In this document: one piece after another, positions 7,212 to 16,352 of the stretch
Numbering within the stretch: the stretch's first letter is position 1
How the letters are laid out: each line of letters starts with the position of its first letter
Source of the DNA: an uncultured Clostridia bacterium
Lineage (GTDB): Bacteria > Bacillota > Clostridia > Oscillospirales > Ruminococcaceae
Assembly (NCBI GenBank): GCA_947623585.1
Contig: CANQHA010000005.1
Span: forward strand, 59,247-123,246
Direction: 5' to 3'
Length of the DNA: 64,000 nt
Notes under the pieces: generated by a model
The model's input: the letters and a program-made list of their open reading frames with translations, nothing else
The model's database searches: none
Told to the model about the DNA's origin: nothing
Position numbers and translations under genes: made by a program

Positions 7212-8785
7212 TGGGAACAACAAATAGAGATATAACCAATGCGTTGATGAAAGGCGCCGACTCGCTTCGCGATACAATAGACGCCGCAAACTATAAGGAT
7301 TATATTCTTCCGATTATGTTTGTAAAGTATCTAAGCGACTGTTATGCCGAAGAGATAGAAAAGTTAGAGGAAGAGTATAAAGGGGCGAACCCTAAACGTA
7401 TTGAACGCCAAAAACAGTATTTGCATTTCAAAATTGCCGAGACCTGCAATTTCAAGACGCTGTATGAACAAAGATATGCCGATAATATCGGCGAGCGAAT
7501 CAATATGGCGATGAGGCAGATAGAAGCAGACAATAACCAGCAATTAGCGGGCGTATTGAACACCGTAGATTACAACAGCGAAAATGCACTCGGCACAAAA
7601 GAACATAAAAACGCCATTTTAAGCACGCTGCTGGAAGATTTTGAACCGCTTGATTTAAGACCTTCTCACATTGAGACCAAGGAAGGGCAGGTGCCTGCGG
7701 ACGTAATTGGCGACGCTTATATGTATATGATAGGCGAATTCGCAAGAATGGCCGGCAAAAAGGCCGGAACATTCTATACTCCGGCAGCCGTATCGGAAAT
7801 TATGGCTCAGATCGTGAATGTCAAGCCGGGATACCGTGTTTATGATCCGACCTGCGGCTCGGGTTCGCTCTTGATAAAAACCGCTAAAAAGGAAAATACG
7901 AATCAGGTTACAATTTACGGTCAAGAGGTGAACGGCTCGTCTGTTGCCATGGCAAAAATGAATATGTATATTCACGGGATCCATGACGCTAAAATCGCAT
8001 GGGGCGATACTCTTGCAAATCCGGCTTTTAAAGATGAAGACGGAAATCTGCTGCAATTTGATGCGATCGTTGCAAATATGCCGTTTAGCAAGGATAAATG
8101 GGCGGCGGGTTTCAATCCGGGCGGCGAGGCTTTGGGAAACGGAAAAAAAGAGTTTAAAATGGAAGCCTCCCTTGATAAGTACCACAGGTTCGACTGGGGC
8201 GTTCCGCCGGCGAGCAAAGGGGATTGGGCATTTTTGCTCCACATGATAAAAAGCCTTGCCGTCGGAGGAATAATTGCAGCGGTTGCTCCGCATGGCGTAC
8301 TGTTCCGCGGCGCATCTGAGGGCAAAATTCGTCAGCGCGTGATAGAGGAAAAACTTTTGGACGCTGTAATCGGATTGCCGGAAAACGTGTTTTACGGCAC
8401 ATCTATACCGGCTTGCATTCTTGTATTCAAAAAAGGCAGAAAAACAGATGACGTTTTGTTTATTGACGCCAGCAAAAAGGATGAAAACGGAAATCCGAGA
8501 TATATTAAAGCAGCTAACCAAAATGAGCTCGGAGAAAAACACATAAATGATATTGTCACGGCTTACAGAAATCGGGTTGATGTTGACGGATTTGCGCATC
8601 TGGTGTCGCTCGATGAAATCAGGGAAAACGACTATAATCTGAATATTCCCCGCTATGTTGATACGTTTGAGGAAGATGAAATCGTTGACCTTGATGAGGT
8701 TCAGAAAAACATTTTTGATTTGAAGGCGCAAATTGCAGAGGCCGAAGCAAAAATGGACGTGTTTTTAAAGGAGCTTGGTCTTTAA
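7211..8785 (+). CDS. hsdM: Type I restriction-modification methyltransferase subunit
   Basis: 524 residues. An N-terminal helical HsdM_N domain (LRDTIDAANYKDYILPIMF) precedes the N6-adenine methyltransferase domain: TFYTPAAVSEIM, motif I as YDPTCGSGSLL near 211-221 for S-adenosylmethionine, and motif IV as NMPF near 289-292. The usual HsdM motif is NPPF, so Met in the second position is a substitution, though NxPF-type variants occur. An in-frame GTG at 7208 is an alternative start. GGAGG at 7197-7201 serves either. It methylates hemi-methylated host DNA with HsdS. Confidence 0.94.
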   Translation: MGTTNRDITNALMKGADSLRDTIDAANYKDYILPIMFVKYLSDCYAEEIEKLEEEYKGANPKRIERQKQYLHFKIAETCNFKTLYEQRYADNIGERINMAMRQIEADNNQQLAGVLNTVDYNSENALGTKEHKNAILSTLLEDFEPLDLRPSHIETKEGQVPADVIGDAYMYMIGEFARMAGKKAGTFYTPAAVSEIMAQIVNVKPGYRVYDPTCGSGSLLIKTAKKENTNQVTIYGQEVNGSSVAMAKMNMYIHGIHDAKIAWGDTLANPAFKDEDGNLLQFDAIVANMPFSKDKWAAGFNPGGEALGNGKKEFKMEASLDKYHRFDWGVPPASKGDWAFLLHMIKSLAVGGIIAAVAPHGVLFRGASEGKIRQRVIEEKLLDAVIGLPENVFYGTSIPACILVFKKGRKTDDVLFIDASKKDENGNPRYIKAANQNELGEKHINDIVTAYRNRVDVDGFAHLVSLDEIRENDYNLNIPRYVDTFEEDEIVDLDEVQKNIFDLKAQIAEAEAKMDVFLKELGL

Positions 8786-8814
8786 ACGTTTTTCATGAAT
8801 AAGAGGGTGACAGT

Positions 8815-10071
8815 ATGAAAGCTGAAATAAGGCAGAGAACAGAGCAAATCAAACGCGGCGAAGTGCCGGAGGGGTATAGGCTGACAAAATGCGGAATTTT
8901 GCCGGGTTGGGAAATTAAAAGGCTTGATCAAATTGCGGAAAAAATAACTGCGGTTGCAGGCAAAAACGCCTACGAAACGCTGAGCATTTCTGCCGGAATC
9001 GGCTTTGTTAATCAAGCAAAAAAATTTGGGAAAGAGCTTTCAGGCAAGCAATATGAAAAATATACGGTTATAAAAAGAGGCGATTTTTCTTACAATAAGG
9101 GAAATTCTAAAATTTATCCGCAGGGCTGCATTTACAGACTGAAAGAGCGAGATATTGCCGCAGTTCCAAATGTTTTTGAGTGTTTTTCAATATCAAACGA
9201 GAACCCGGATTATTACGAACAGCTTTTTTTGAGCGGCTTCCTGAACCGACAGCTTTCTGAGAAAATAAATCACGGCGTCCGTGATAACGGACTTTTAAAT
9301 CTTACCAAGGATGATTTTTACAGCTGTTATGTACCGGTTCCCCCTATTGAAGAACAGCAAAAAATAGCTGAAATTCTCAAGCAATGTGATGTGGTGATCG
9401 GGCTTTGCCAAGAGAAGATAAGCGGTCTGAAAATGCTGAAAAAGGTTTTCCTGCAAAAGATGTTTCCGAGCAGCGGCGAAACCGTCCCCGAATGGCGTTT
9501 TTTGCAATTTACTGATGAGTGGGAGCAGAGGAAGTTGGGGGAAGTGTGCCAAATAACCATGGGGCAGTCTCCTGATGGAGCAACATATAGTGATGTGCCA
9601 TCTGATTATATTCTTGTTCAGGGAAATGCAGATTTGAAAGACGGCTGGGTTTTGCCTCGTGTTTGGACTACTCAAAAGACAAAAACGGCAGATGCGGGCG
9701 ACATTATTATGAGCGTTCGTGCGCCAGCGGGAGCAACGGGCAAAACCGCCTATAATGTAGTGTTGGGCAGGGGCGTAGCAGGAATTAAGGGCAACGAATT
9801 TATATATCAAACGCTTGTGAAAATGGACGGCGACGGCTATTGGAAAAAACTTGCAGCAGGTTCGACTTTTGAATCAATAAACTCTGACACTGTTTCAGGC
9901 GCAGAGATTCTAATACCCCAAAACATTGACGAGCAAAATTCAATCGGCGAACTTTTCAAGCACCTCGACGCCCTTATTACCCTTCATCAGCGAATGCTTG
10001 AGGAACAAAAGAAAAAGAAAAAAGCACTAATGCAGTTATTACTAACAGGAATAGTGAGGACAAAAACATGA
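8815..10071 (+). CDS. hsdS: Type I restriction-modification specificity subunit
   Basis: 418 residues with two target-recognition domains, the first at about 30-180 and the second at about 240-385, each followed by a conserved helical spacer (PPIEEQQKIAEILKQCD near 180; IDEQNSIGELFKHLDALI near 385). The RKLGEVCQITMGQSPDG opening of the second domain is typical. It sets the DNA sequence methylated and cut by the complex. It lies 29 bases after hsdM. Confidence 0.94.
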   Translation: MKAEIRQRTEQIKRGEVPEGYRLTKCGILPGWEIKRLDQIAEKITAVAGKNAYETLSISAGIGFVNQAKKFGKELSGKQYEKYTVIKRGDFSYNKGNSKIYPQGCIYRLKERDIAAVPNVFECFSISNENPDYYEQLFLSGFLNRQLSEKINHGVRDNGLLNLTKDDFYSCYVPVPPIEEQQKIAEILKQCDVVIGLCQEKISGLKMLKKVFLQKMFPSSGETVPEWRFLQFTDEWEQRKLGEVCQITMGQSPDGATYSDVPSDYILVQGNADLKDGWVLPRVWTTQKTKTADAGDIIMSVRAPAGATGKTAYNVVLGRGVAGIKGNEFIYQTLVKMDGDGYWKKLAAGSTFESINSDTVSGAEILIPQNIDEQNSIGELFKHLDALITLHQRMLEEQKKKKKALMQLLLTGIVRTKT

Positions 10072-10090
10072 ATGTATTTATAAAATAACC

Positions 10091-10153
10091 ATGAAAACTC
10101 AAATAAACAAATTGATACAGTTGCTGGACATAAATCAGGACTTTTGCGTTTAG
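10091..10153 (+). other. Possible 20-codon leader ORF before hsdR
   Basis: The 92-base gap between hsdS and hsdR holds an ATG-started 20-codon reading frame (MKTQINKLIQLLDINQDFCV). It has no convincing ribosome-binding site and may be chance. The hsdR start is served by AGGAGAA directly before 10164. Confidence 0.2.
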
Positions 10154-10163
10154 GAGAATTATT

Positions 10164-13100
10164 ATGCCGGATATGAGTATATTTAACGAGCGCCCGGAAT
10201 CTCAGGACAGGGCACTCAGCGTTATTGAAAAATTGGGATATACCTTTGTATCAAGGGGCGAAGCCGAAAAAAAGCGCGGCCCTTTGAGCAATGTTCTGTT
10301 TGAGGACGAGCTGGAAAAATTTTTGAGCAAGCAGGTCTATCATTACGGAGAAGATGTGAGGTATTTTTCGGGAAGCTCAATTTCCGGAGCCATGCGCGCA
10401 CTGGAAGTTAAAAATATACCGGATCTTTATACCGCAAACAAGACGGTTCACGAGCTTATATGCGGCGGAAAAAGCATGGAGGAAGATTTGCCCAACGGGA
10501 CCAGACAGTCTTTCGACATCGGTTTTATTGATTTTGAGCACCCCGAAAACAATATTTTTCAGGTTACCGACGAATTTGAGGTCGAAGGCATAAGCGGTAA
10601 ATTTGCGCGGCCGGATATTGTTGTGCTCATTAACGGCATACCGTTAGTTGTGATCGAATGCAAGAAATCGAGCGTCGATGTTATGGAGGGCGTGGCACAA
10701 AATATCAGAAATTGGGGGCCTGACTATATACCTCAGCTGTTCAGATATGCTCAGCTTGTCATTGCCGCAAACCCCGACAAAGCGATGTATGGGACGTGCG
10801 GCACTCCGGCAAAGCATTTCACATCGTGGCATGAGGATAATGTTGAATGGCTTGACGATTGGTGCAGAAAATGTTCTCCTGATGGTGAAATACGCGAGCA
10901 GGACAAGGCGCTCGTATCTTTGCTGCACCCCGAGCGCCTGCTCGATCTTATACAGAATTTTATTATTTATGATAACAGCGTCAAAAAGATAGCGCGCTAT
11001 AAGCAATATTTTGCCGTAAAAAAGTGCATGGAGCGTATTTTGCTGCGTGACGATGCAGGTACAAGAAACGGCGTCGTTTGGCATACTCAGGGCAGCGGAA
11101 AAACTATCACCATGATTATGCTTACTAAGATGCTGGTCAAGGAAAGCCTGAAAACCGGCAGCACCATTAAAAAGCCGAGATTTGTTATGGTAACGGACCG
11201 CGTGAATCTTGACAAACAGATGAGAGATAACTTCATTCATGCTCAAATGAGCCCTCACCGCGCAAAGACCGGAAAAGGGCTTGTTGAATTGCTTAAAAAA
11301 GATGAAAATACGGTTATAACTTCTATTGTAAATAAATTTGAAGCGGCAATAAAAACAGAGTATCGAAATGACAGCGACAATATTTTTCTGTTTATTGATG
11401 AGGGTCACAGAACGCAATACGGAAAGCTGAATTTATATATGGACAGAGTTCTGCCCAACGCCGTTAAAATAGCCTTTACCGGAACACCGCTTATTGCAAG
11501 GCCGAAAAAAGACGGCCGGAATATTAAACCCTCCCGGGATACATTCATAAAATTCGGAAAATTGATAGACAGTTACACCTTTAAAGACGCCATAGATGAC
11601 AAGGTGACGGTACCTATAATTTATGAGGGCAGAATGATACGTCAAAGTGTGACGAGCGAACAGATTGATGCGCATTTAACGCATATTACCATGGGACTTA
11701 GCGATTCTGCAAGGCAGGATTTAGAGAGAAAGTACAGCCGTTACGTTGCGATTTCTCAGACTGATTCAAGGCTCAGAATGATTGCGTTCGATTTGCATGA
11801 GCACTTCATAAATTATGTAAAGCCCAAGGGCTTTAAGGCGATTCTTACCTGTTCTTCACGAGCCGCCGCGGTCCAAATGTTTTATCTGATAAAGCGGTTG
11901 GGCGGAATTAACCCGGCAGTTGTCATCTCGCCTAATTCTGCCAAAGAGAGCGAAGACGAGATCGTTACAACAGAGACGCAAAAAATAGTCGGAGATTTTT
12001 TTGCAAACGAAGTGGATCGTTTGTATAAGAACAATTATGAGGGATACGAGGACCACGTTACCGGCGATTTTGTTGACCCCGAGGGTGAGACCGACCTTTT
12101 AATCGTCAGCAACAAATTGCTAACGGGGTTTGACGCTCCGCCTGCCGCGGTTTTATACATAGACAAGGAAATGAAGGACCATACGCTTTTGCAGGCTATT
12201 GCGCGTGTAAACCGTGTATATGAAAATAAAGATTTCGGTCTTGTAGTAGATTACAGAGGCATATTTAAAAAGCTCAATTCCGCGCTGGATTTATATACCG
12301 ATTCGCTTTCGGGAATGGATTGCTTTGACAGGCAGGATATTGAAGGCGCGATTATTTCGGTATCGGAGCAGGCGTCAAGAATCGAAGAACTGCACAGAAA
12401 ATTATGGGATATTTTCAGCGGTATAAGTCATGACGAAAAGAGATCAAATGTATGGCAAGAACGCTTAAAAGAACGCAATCTCAGAACTTATTTCTATGAG
12501 ACTCTTTCTGCCTATGCCAAGCTGGTTGATTTCATGTATTCAAGTTACAATCTGTTTGATGTTGTCGGGGCCGATCAGGCTAAAAAATATAAAAACGATT
12601 ATTTGTTCTTTAAAAAGTTAAAAGACAGCGTTACGCTGAGATATAATGACAGAGTTGATTTTTCAAAATATGAAGACGGCGTGAGACAGCTGTTAAATAC
12701 TTATGTTGCGGCAGAGGACGCCAAAATCATTATAGAACCGCTTGACATTCTGAACAAGGAAAAAATGGAAGAGCAAATGGCGATCCTCGGCTCAAAAGAT
12801 GCAAAAGCAGATGCCATCCGCACAAGGCAGATAGAGATATTGGAGAGCGAGCGTTATGACGATCCGATAAAATATATGTCGTTTATGGAGAAAATCAATA
12901 AAACGCTCGAAGAATATCAGAACGAAAGAGACAGTGAAAAATATCTGTCGGCTATGGAAGAGATGGCGGATGATTACAGAAACGGCCGCAGTAATGTCAC
13001 TTATCCTCAGATCATTGTTCATGACAGAGAAGCGAAATCTTTTTACGGAAGCGTTTTCAGCGGATTAAAAAAATCATTCGGCAATGTTGACGGATATGAT

Positions 13101-13319
13101 AATGAATCATTGGGCATTTTGGCGCTGCAAATTAAGGATATTGTAGCGCAAAACGCAAAGCGGGATTGGAGAGACAACGTGATCGTTCACAGAAATATAA
13201 AGAAAAGGCTTGACGACGCGCTGTTTGACTATATGGAGGACAACGGCCTCGATTGGCCTCTGGAAGCCTTGGATATCATAATTGACGAAATTATGCTCAC
13301 TGCAAAAAAGGTGTATTGA
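10164..13319 (+). CDS. hsdR: Type I restriction endonuclease motor/nuclease subunit
   Basis: 1051 residues, full length. The N-terminal PD-(D/E)XK nuclease is visible as RPDIVVLINGIPLVVIECKK with Asp151, Glu165 and Lys167. The SF2 helicase motor follows: Walker A HTQGSGKTITM near 309-319, DEGHRTQYG (DEAH-type box) near 410, FTGTPL, and LLTGFDAPPAAVLYIDK with QAIARVNR near 675-690 (motif VI). It translocates DNA and cuts at a distance from unmethylated sites. Domain order resembles the EcoR124/type IC group. Confidence 0.96.
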   Translation: MPDMSIFNERPESQDRALSVIEKLGYTFVSRGEAEKKRGPLSNVLFEDELEKFLSKQVYHYGEDVRYFSGSSISGAMRALEVKNIPDLYTANKTVHELICGGKSMEEDLPNGTRQSFDIGFIDFEHPENNIFQVTDEFEVEGISGKFARPDIVVLINGIPLVVIECKKSSVDVMEGVAQNIRNWGPDYIPQLFRYAQLVIAANPDKAMYGTCGTPAKHFTSWHEDNVEWLDDWCRKCSPDGEIREQDKALVSLLHPERLLDLIQNFIIYDNSVKKIARYKQYFAVKKCMERILLRDDAGTRNGVVWHTQGSGKTITMIMLTKMLVKESLKTGSTIKKPRFVMVTDRVNLDKQMRDNFIHAQMSPHRAKTGKGLVELLKKDENTVITSIVNKFEAAIKTEYRNDSDNIFLFIDEGHRTQYGKLNLYMDRVLPNAVKIAFTGTPLIARPKKDGRNIKPSRDTFIKFGKLIDSYTFKDAIDDKVTVPIIYEGRMIRQSVTSEQIDAHLTHITMGLSDSARQDLERKYSRYVAISQTDSRLRMIAFDLHEHFINYVKPKGFKAILTCSSRAAAVQMFYLIKRLGGINPAVVISPNSAKESEDEIVTTETQKIVGDFFANEVDRLYKNNYEGYEDHVTGDFVDPEGETDLLIVSNKLLTGFDAPPAAVLYIDKEMKDHTLLQAIARVNRVYENKDFGLVVDYRGIFKKLNSALDLYTDSLSGMDCFDRQDIEGAIISVSEQASRIEELHRKLWDIFSGISHDEKRSNVWQERLKERNLRTYFYETLSAYAKLVDFMYSSYNLFDVVGADQAKKYKNDYLFFKKLKDSVTLRYNDRVDFSKYEDGVRQLLNTYVAAEDAKIIIEPLDILNKEKMEEQMAILGSKDAKADAIRTRQIEILESERYDDPIKYMSFMEKINKTLEEYQNERDSEKYLSAMEEMADDYRNGRSNVTYPQIIVHDREAKSFYGSVFSGLKKSFGNVDGYDNESLGILALQIKDIVAQNAKRDWRDNVIVHRNIKKRLDDALFDYMEDNGLDWPLEALDIIIDEIMLTAKKVY

Positions 13320-13320
13320 A

Positions 13321-14046
13321 ATGCGGGTAAGTTTATTGCAGTTAAACTGCAACGGTAAGATCATACCTATTACCGTCGAGAGAAAAAACATCAAAAATAT
13401 TCGCCTGAAGGTGTATCCGGAGGCTGTTGTTAAAATATCTTCTCCTGTTTTTGTCACAGATGAATATTTAATGCAATTTATTACGGCGCATCAAAAATGG
13501 ATAGAGGATAAGCTGAACGGCTTTTCAAAAACAAAGGGCTATGCTGCAACAAAGGCTGTAAAAGACGGAATGTCCATAAGAATGTTGGGCGAAGATCTGA
13601 TTTTTTCAATAAGAAAAAGCGAAAAAGCCGATATATTCAGAGAGGGAAAAAACCTGTGTATTTTGTCAACAGATATTGATAATCAAGAGAAGCTGCTGTT
13701 GCAGTTTGAAAAATGGTGGCGAAAAGAATCGCTTGCAATATTGAAACACTATGTAGACTCGTTATATCCGATCATAGGAAAATACGGAGTTATCTATCCG
13801 AGCATAAATTTGAAAAAAATGAAAACGCTATGGGGAAGCTGCAACATAAATAAGAATAAGATCACATTTAATCTATATCTTACAAAAGCACGACCCGCTT
13901 GTGTCGAATATGTAGTTTTGCATGAGCTGGTGCATTTCATTTATCCCAACCACAGCAAATTGTTTTATGATTTTCTCGAAAGCTATATGCCGGATTGGAA
14001 AGACAGAAAGAAAATATTAGACAATGAAGAAGTTCACGGTTTATAG
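13321..14046 (+). CDS. YgjP-type (M48-like) zinc metallopeptidase
   Basis: 241 residues from the ATG at 13321, one base after the hsdR stop; a longer in-frame opening inside hsdR is less likely. The C-terminal half carries the zinc site HELVHFIYPNHSKLF near 201-215 (HExxH plus downstream His) after the family's WGSCN motif (TLWGSCNINKNKITFN). This DUF45/YgjP family is repeatedly encoded beside hsdR in type I RM operons. Its role there is unknown; proteolytic control of the restriction complex is a reasonable guess. Confidence 0.85.
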   Translation: MRVSLLQLNCNGKIIPITVERKNIKNIRLKVYPEAVVKISSPVFVTDEYLMQFITAHQKWIEDKLNGFSKTKGYAATKAVKDGMSIRMLGEDLIFSIRKSEKADIFREGKNLCILSTDIDNQEKLLLQFEKWWRKESLAILKHYVDSLYPIIGKYGVIYPSINLKKMKTLWGSCNINKNKITFNLYLTKARPACVEYVVLHELVHFIYPNHSKLFYDFLESYMPDWKDRKKILDNEEVHGL

Positions 14047-14129
14047 CATCAAAGCATAGCCTTAAGCCGTATCGCGGTTAAGGTTCATTTCAATATTCAA
14101 TTATATTATAATTATACCACCCCGGCCGA

Positions 14130-14240
14130 TCTCGGCTTCCGAAAACGCCGTATCGTCGGCGCTAACTCTCCGCTGACTTTCGCCGCAAAAAAGCTCTTAC
14201 AGATTTAAGCAGAGTTCCGTGAGGAGCAGATAATATAAAA
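14130..14240. repeat. Diverged repeat, copy 1
   Basis: TCTCGGCTTCCGAAAACG starting at 14130 recurs at 14900, and both copies continue for about 100 bases of weaker similarity ending in CAGATAATA. The two copies flank the flavoprotein gene at 14292-14831. The remaining intergenic sequence 14047-14291 shows no gene. Confidence 0.6.
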
Positions 14241-14291
14241 AACCCGCCCCGCCATGACGACGAGGCGCAATGCATAATAAACTTTAATCTG

Positions 14292-14831
14292 TCAAATCTT
14301 GTTACAAAATTCTATGATTTCATTCTTTTTTTGCTCCACGGTGTCTTTATACTCTACGGAGCACAAGCCCAGCCTGTCGCAGCATTCGATCTCCAAATGC
14401 CCATAGAAATGCTCTATGCTTTCAAAAATGCGCTGACATTCACGCATACTCGTTCCTGTTCTTAGCGCCACCGTGTAGCCCTTCTTTCCCGCGCTTAACT
14501 CTGCGTGCGGCTCATGGGTGTTGCACCACGGAGTGCATCTGTCAATAAAAGCCTTGAACTGCCCCGGAATATCCGCCCAATAAGAGGGCGATACGGATAT
14601 GATAACGTCTGCCCACTCATAGCTTTTCATTATTTTTTCAATATCATCATTTTGGACGCATTTTGCGGTGCGGTGGCAGGTTCTGCAACCCCTGCAAAAG
14701 CCGAAATTATAATCATCAATACAAATGCTTCTGACCTCATATCGCTTAATCAGGCAGTTTGAAACGATATTTACGATCTTTGCGGTCGCGCCGTCCCTGA
14801 CGGGGCTGCAATTTATTATCAACGCTTTCAT
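14292..14831 (-). CDS. Flavodoxin-fold NAD(P)H-dependent FMN reductase
   Basis: 179 residues starting with MKALIINCSPVRDGATAKIV, the phosphate loop of the flavodoxin-like FMN reductases. GCRTCHRTAKCVQNDD near 48-63 supplies three cysteines typical of the iron-sulfur-flavoprotein branch, and SPSYWADIPGQFKAFIDR is the family's flavin-contact segment. Likely a cytosolic electron carrier or reductase. A promoter lies immediately upstream, and diverged repeats flank the gene on both sides. Confidence 0.85.
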   Translation of the reverse strand: MKALIINCSPVRDGATAKIVNIVSNCLIKRYEVRSICIDDYNFGFCRGCRTCHRTAKCVQNDDIEKIMKSYEWADVIISVSPSYWADIPGQFKAFIDRCTPWCNTHEPHAELSAGKKGYTVALRTGTSMRECQRIFESIEHFYGHLEIECCDRLGLCSVEYKDTVEQKKNEIIEFCNKI

Positions 14832-14870
14832 TGTGCTTTTCTCCCAAATATCAATTTAAGTTATATATAA

Positions 14871-14899
14871 ATTATACCGACTTCATGCGCAAAAGTCAA
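14871..14899 (-). promoter_or_regulatory. Promoter of the FMN reductase gene
   Basis: On the minus strand TTGACT (14899-14894), 17-base spacer, TATAAT (14876-14871). Confidence 0.8.
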
Positions 14900-15010
14900 T
14901 CTCGGCTTCCGAAAACGCCGTATTATCGGCGCCAAATTCCGCCCGCTGATTTTTACCGTGAAAAAAGCCCTTGCGTTTGCAGGGGCTTTGTGTTTAGAGA
15001 ACAGATAATA
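14900..15010. repeat. Diverged repeat, copy 2
   Basis: Second copy of the element at 14130, here containing a hairpin AAAGCCCTTGC with GCAGGGGCTTT near 14971-14998. Confidence 0.55.
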
Positions 15011-15044
15011 GCGGTCAGAGGGCATAAACGTCCCAAGTGCTTGA

Positions 15045-15245
15045 GGATTTTGCGCATTTTGCGCACAGCAGGGGACAAAGTGTTCAAAATGCGCAAAGTT
15101 CATGAAACTGCAAGCCGAAATAATCTAACCGTCTGATTCTATGATTTAAATTATTAAAGCAATTTTTGCATTTATACTCAGCTGGATTTTGCACATTTTG
15201 CGCACGCTGAGGCACAAAATGCTCAAAGTGCGCAAAGTTCATAGA
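15045..15245. repeat. Two copies of a 60-base GCGCATTTTG element
   Basis: Copy 1 (15045-15107) has TTTGCGCATTTTG near its left end and the exact complement CAAAATGCGCAAA near its right. Copy 2 (15183-15245) is the same design with two mismatches. Each ends in GCGCAAAGTTCAT. The gap 14832-15324 contains no convincing gene; these palindromic units and the flanking repeat account for most of it. Confidence 0.65.
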
Positions 15246-15324
15246 ACCCGAGGGCGGCGTAAGTCCGACTTCCGACCTCTGAGCTTCGCTTCCTTCCGTT
15301 CTCCAAAAAAAACGAGAAACTGCC

Positions 15325-15885
15325 TCACAGCTCGAGCCGGTCGATTTTATCTTTCGCTTCTTTCATGATTTTTTCGACGTCCGCGCCGCGAATGTCAAGC
15401 CCCTCGGCGGAGATGAATTCCGTTTTGCCGACGCCGTAAAAATCCCTCGCGAGAGCGGAGACGTAATCGAACCCGAAGTTTTTAAAGATCGGTCCGCCCG
15501 CCGTGGCGACGTAGTAGAGCGCGTTTGCGCGGCAAAGCCCCTTGGGGATACCCTCCTCGGTGTAGTAAAACGTCACTCCGCAGACCGTCACGTTCTCGAG
15601 ATAAATTTTCAAAAGCGACGGGAACATCAGGTCCCAATAGGGCGCGGCGACGACGATTTTGTCCGCCTCGGCGAAGCGCCTCGCCTCAAAAAATTCGGGC
15701 GCCGAGAAATCTTTTGCCGCCGAAAGCTCGTCGCGTCGGCGCAGCCTCTCGGCGTTAAGCGGCAGAAGCCCGCGCTCTTCAAGGTTTATTTCCTCATACT
15801 CTCCGAGCCTGCAAAGAAGCCTTTTTGCAAGCTCGCGCGTCCTCGAATCCTCGCGAACGCAGGCGTTGATAAACAGTGTTTTCAT
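15325..15885 (-). CDS. Flavodoxin-like NAD(P)H dehydrogenase (azoreductase type)
   Basis: 186 residues of the Flavodoxin_2 family: MKTLFINACVREDSRTREL (P-loop analogue), VVAAPYWDLMFPSLLKIYLE near 78-97, and TAGGPIFKNFGFDYV near 148-162. FMN-dependent quinone or azo reductase activity is expected. It has a consensus promoter at 15954-15982 and a terminator-like hairpin between promoter and start, suggesting attenuation. Confidence 0.85.
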   Translation of the reverse strand: MKTLFINACVREDSRTRELAKRLLCRLGEYEEINLEERGLLPLNAERLRRRDELSAAKDFSAPEFFEARRFAEADKIVVAAPYWDLMFPSLLKIYLENVTVCGVTFYYTEEGIPKGLCRANALYYVATAGGPIFKNFGFDYVSALARDFYGVGKTEFISAEGLDIRGADVEKIMKEAKDKIDRLEL

Positions 15886-15913
15886 AACGACGCTCCTTTT
15901 TGAAAAAGCAAAA

Positions 15914-15928
15914 GCCCCGTCCGGGGGC
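15914..15928 (-). promoter_or_regulatory. Terminator-like hairpin in the azoreductase leader
   Basis: GCCCC (15928-15924) pairs with GGGGC (15918-15914) on the minus strand and is followed by TTTTGCTTTTT, then the AAGGAG ribosome-binding site. It sits inside the transcript, about 30 bases after the predicted start. Confidence 0.55.
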
Positions 15929-15953
15929 GTTTCCGTGTAATTTAAGCATTTTG

Positions 15954-15982
15954 ATTATAAGGGAAAACCGCGGGGTTGTCAA
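15954..15982 (-). promoter_or_regulatory. Consensus promoter of the azoreductase gene
   Basis: Minus strand TTGACA (15982-15977), 17-base spacer, TATAAT (15959-15954). Confidence 0.85.
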
Positions 15983-15989
15983 GGGGGTG

Positions 15990-16035
15990 GGGAGAGGGGA
16001 GAGGGGAGAGCGAGAAAACGGGCTGATGTGAGCGA
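15990..16035. repeat. GGGAGA-rich dispersed segment
   Basis: A run of GGGGAGA units followed by GAGCGAG and AAAACGGGCTGA. Closely similar text occurs at 42212-42248. The rest of the gap 15886-16245 has no gene I can support. Confidence 0.5.
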
Positions 16036-16245
16036 TGAAACGCGCCCTGCCATAACGACGGGGCGCGGGGACATATAGGAAGATAAACTGGAATTTGAAA
16101 ACCACGATTTCATAAGTGGTTACTGCTCCTTATAGGGCATTAATAAAATCCTCCGAAATGCTTGAAAATAAAGGATTTATCGCAGTGTGTCCACCTTATC
16201 CCTTTATACGATTTCACACAGGTTTACTCTTGCGCTCGTCCCTTA

Positions 16246-16265
16246 TAAGGGCAAAAACAAGGGAA
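16246..16265. repeat. Candidate attL of the mobilizable element
   Basis: The 20 bases TAAGGGCAAAAACAAGGGAA are repeated exactly at 24666-24685, 25 bases after the integrase stop codon. The pair brackets a complete set of element genes. Confidence 0.65.
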
Positions 16266-16352
16266 GCCAAATCTGGTAACAGGCTATAACAAGGTGTGGC
16301 AATCGAGAAACTGTGGCATATGTGCGAATATATTATACTGGAGGATTTCTTA

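Noticed and set aside
7655..8731. Long minus-strand frame opposite hsdM
   Set aside because: It lies entirely antisense to an intact methyltransferase gene and shows no domain.
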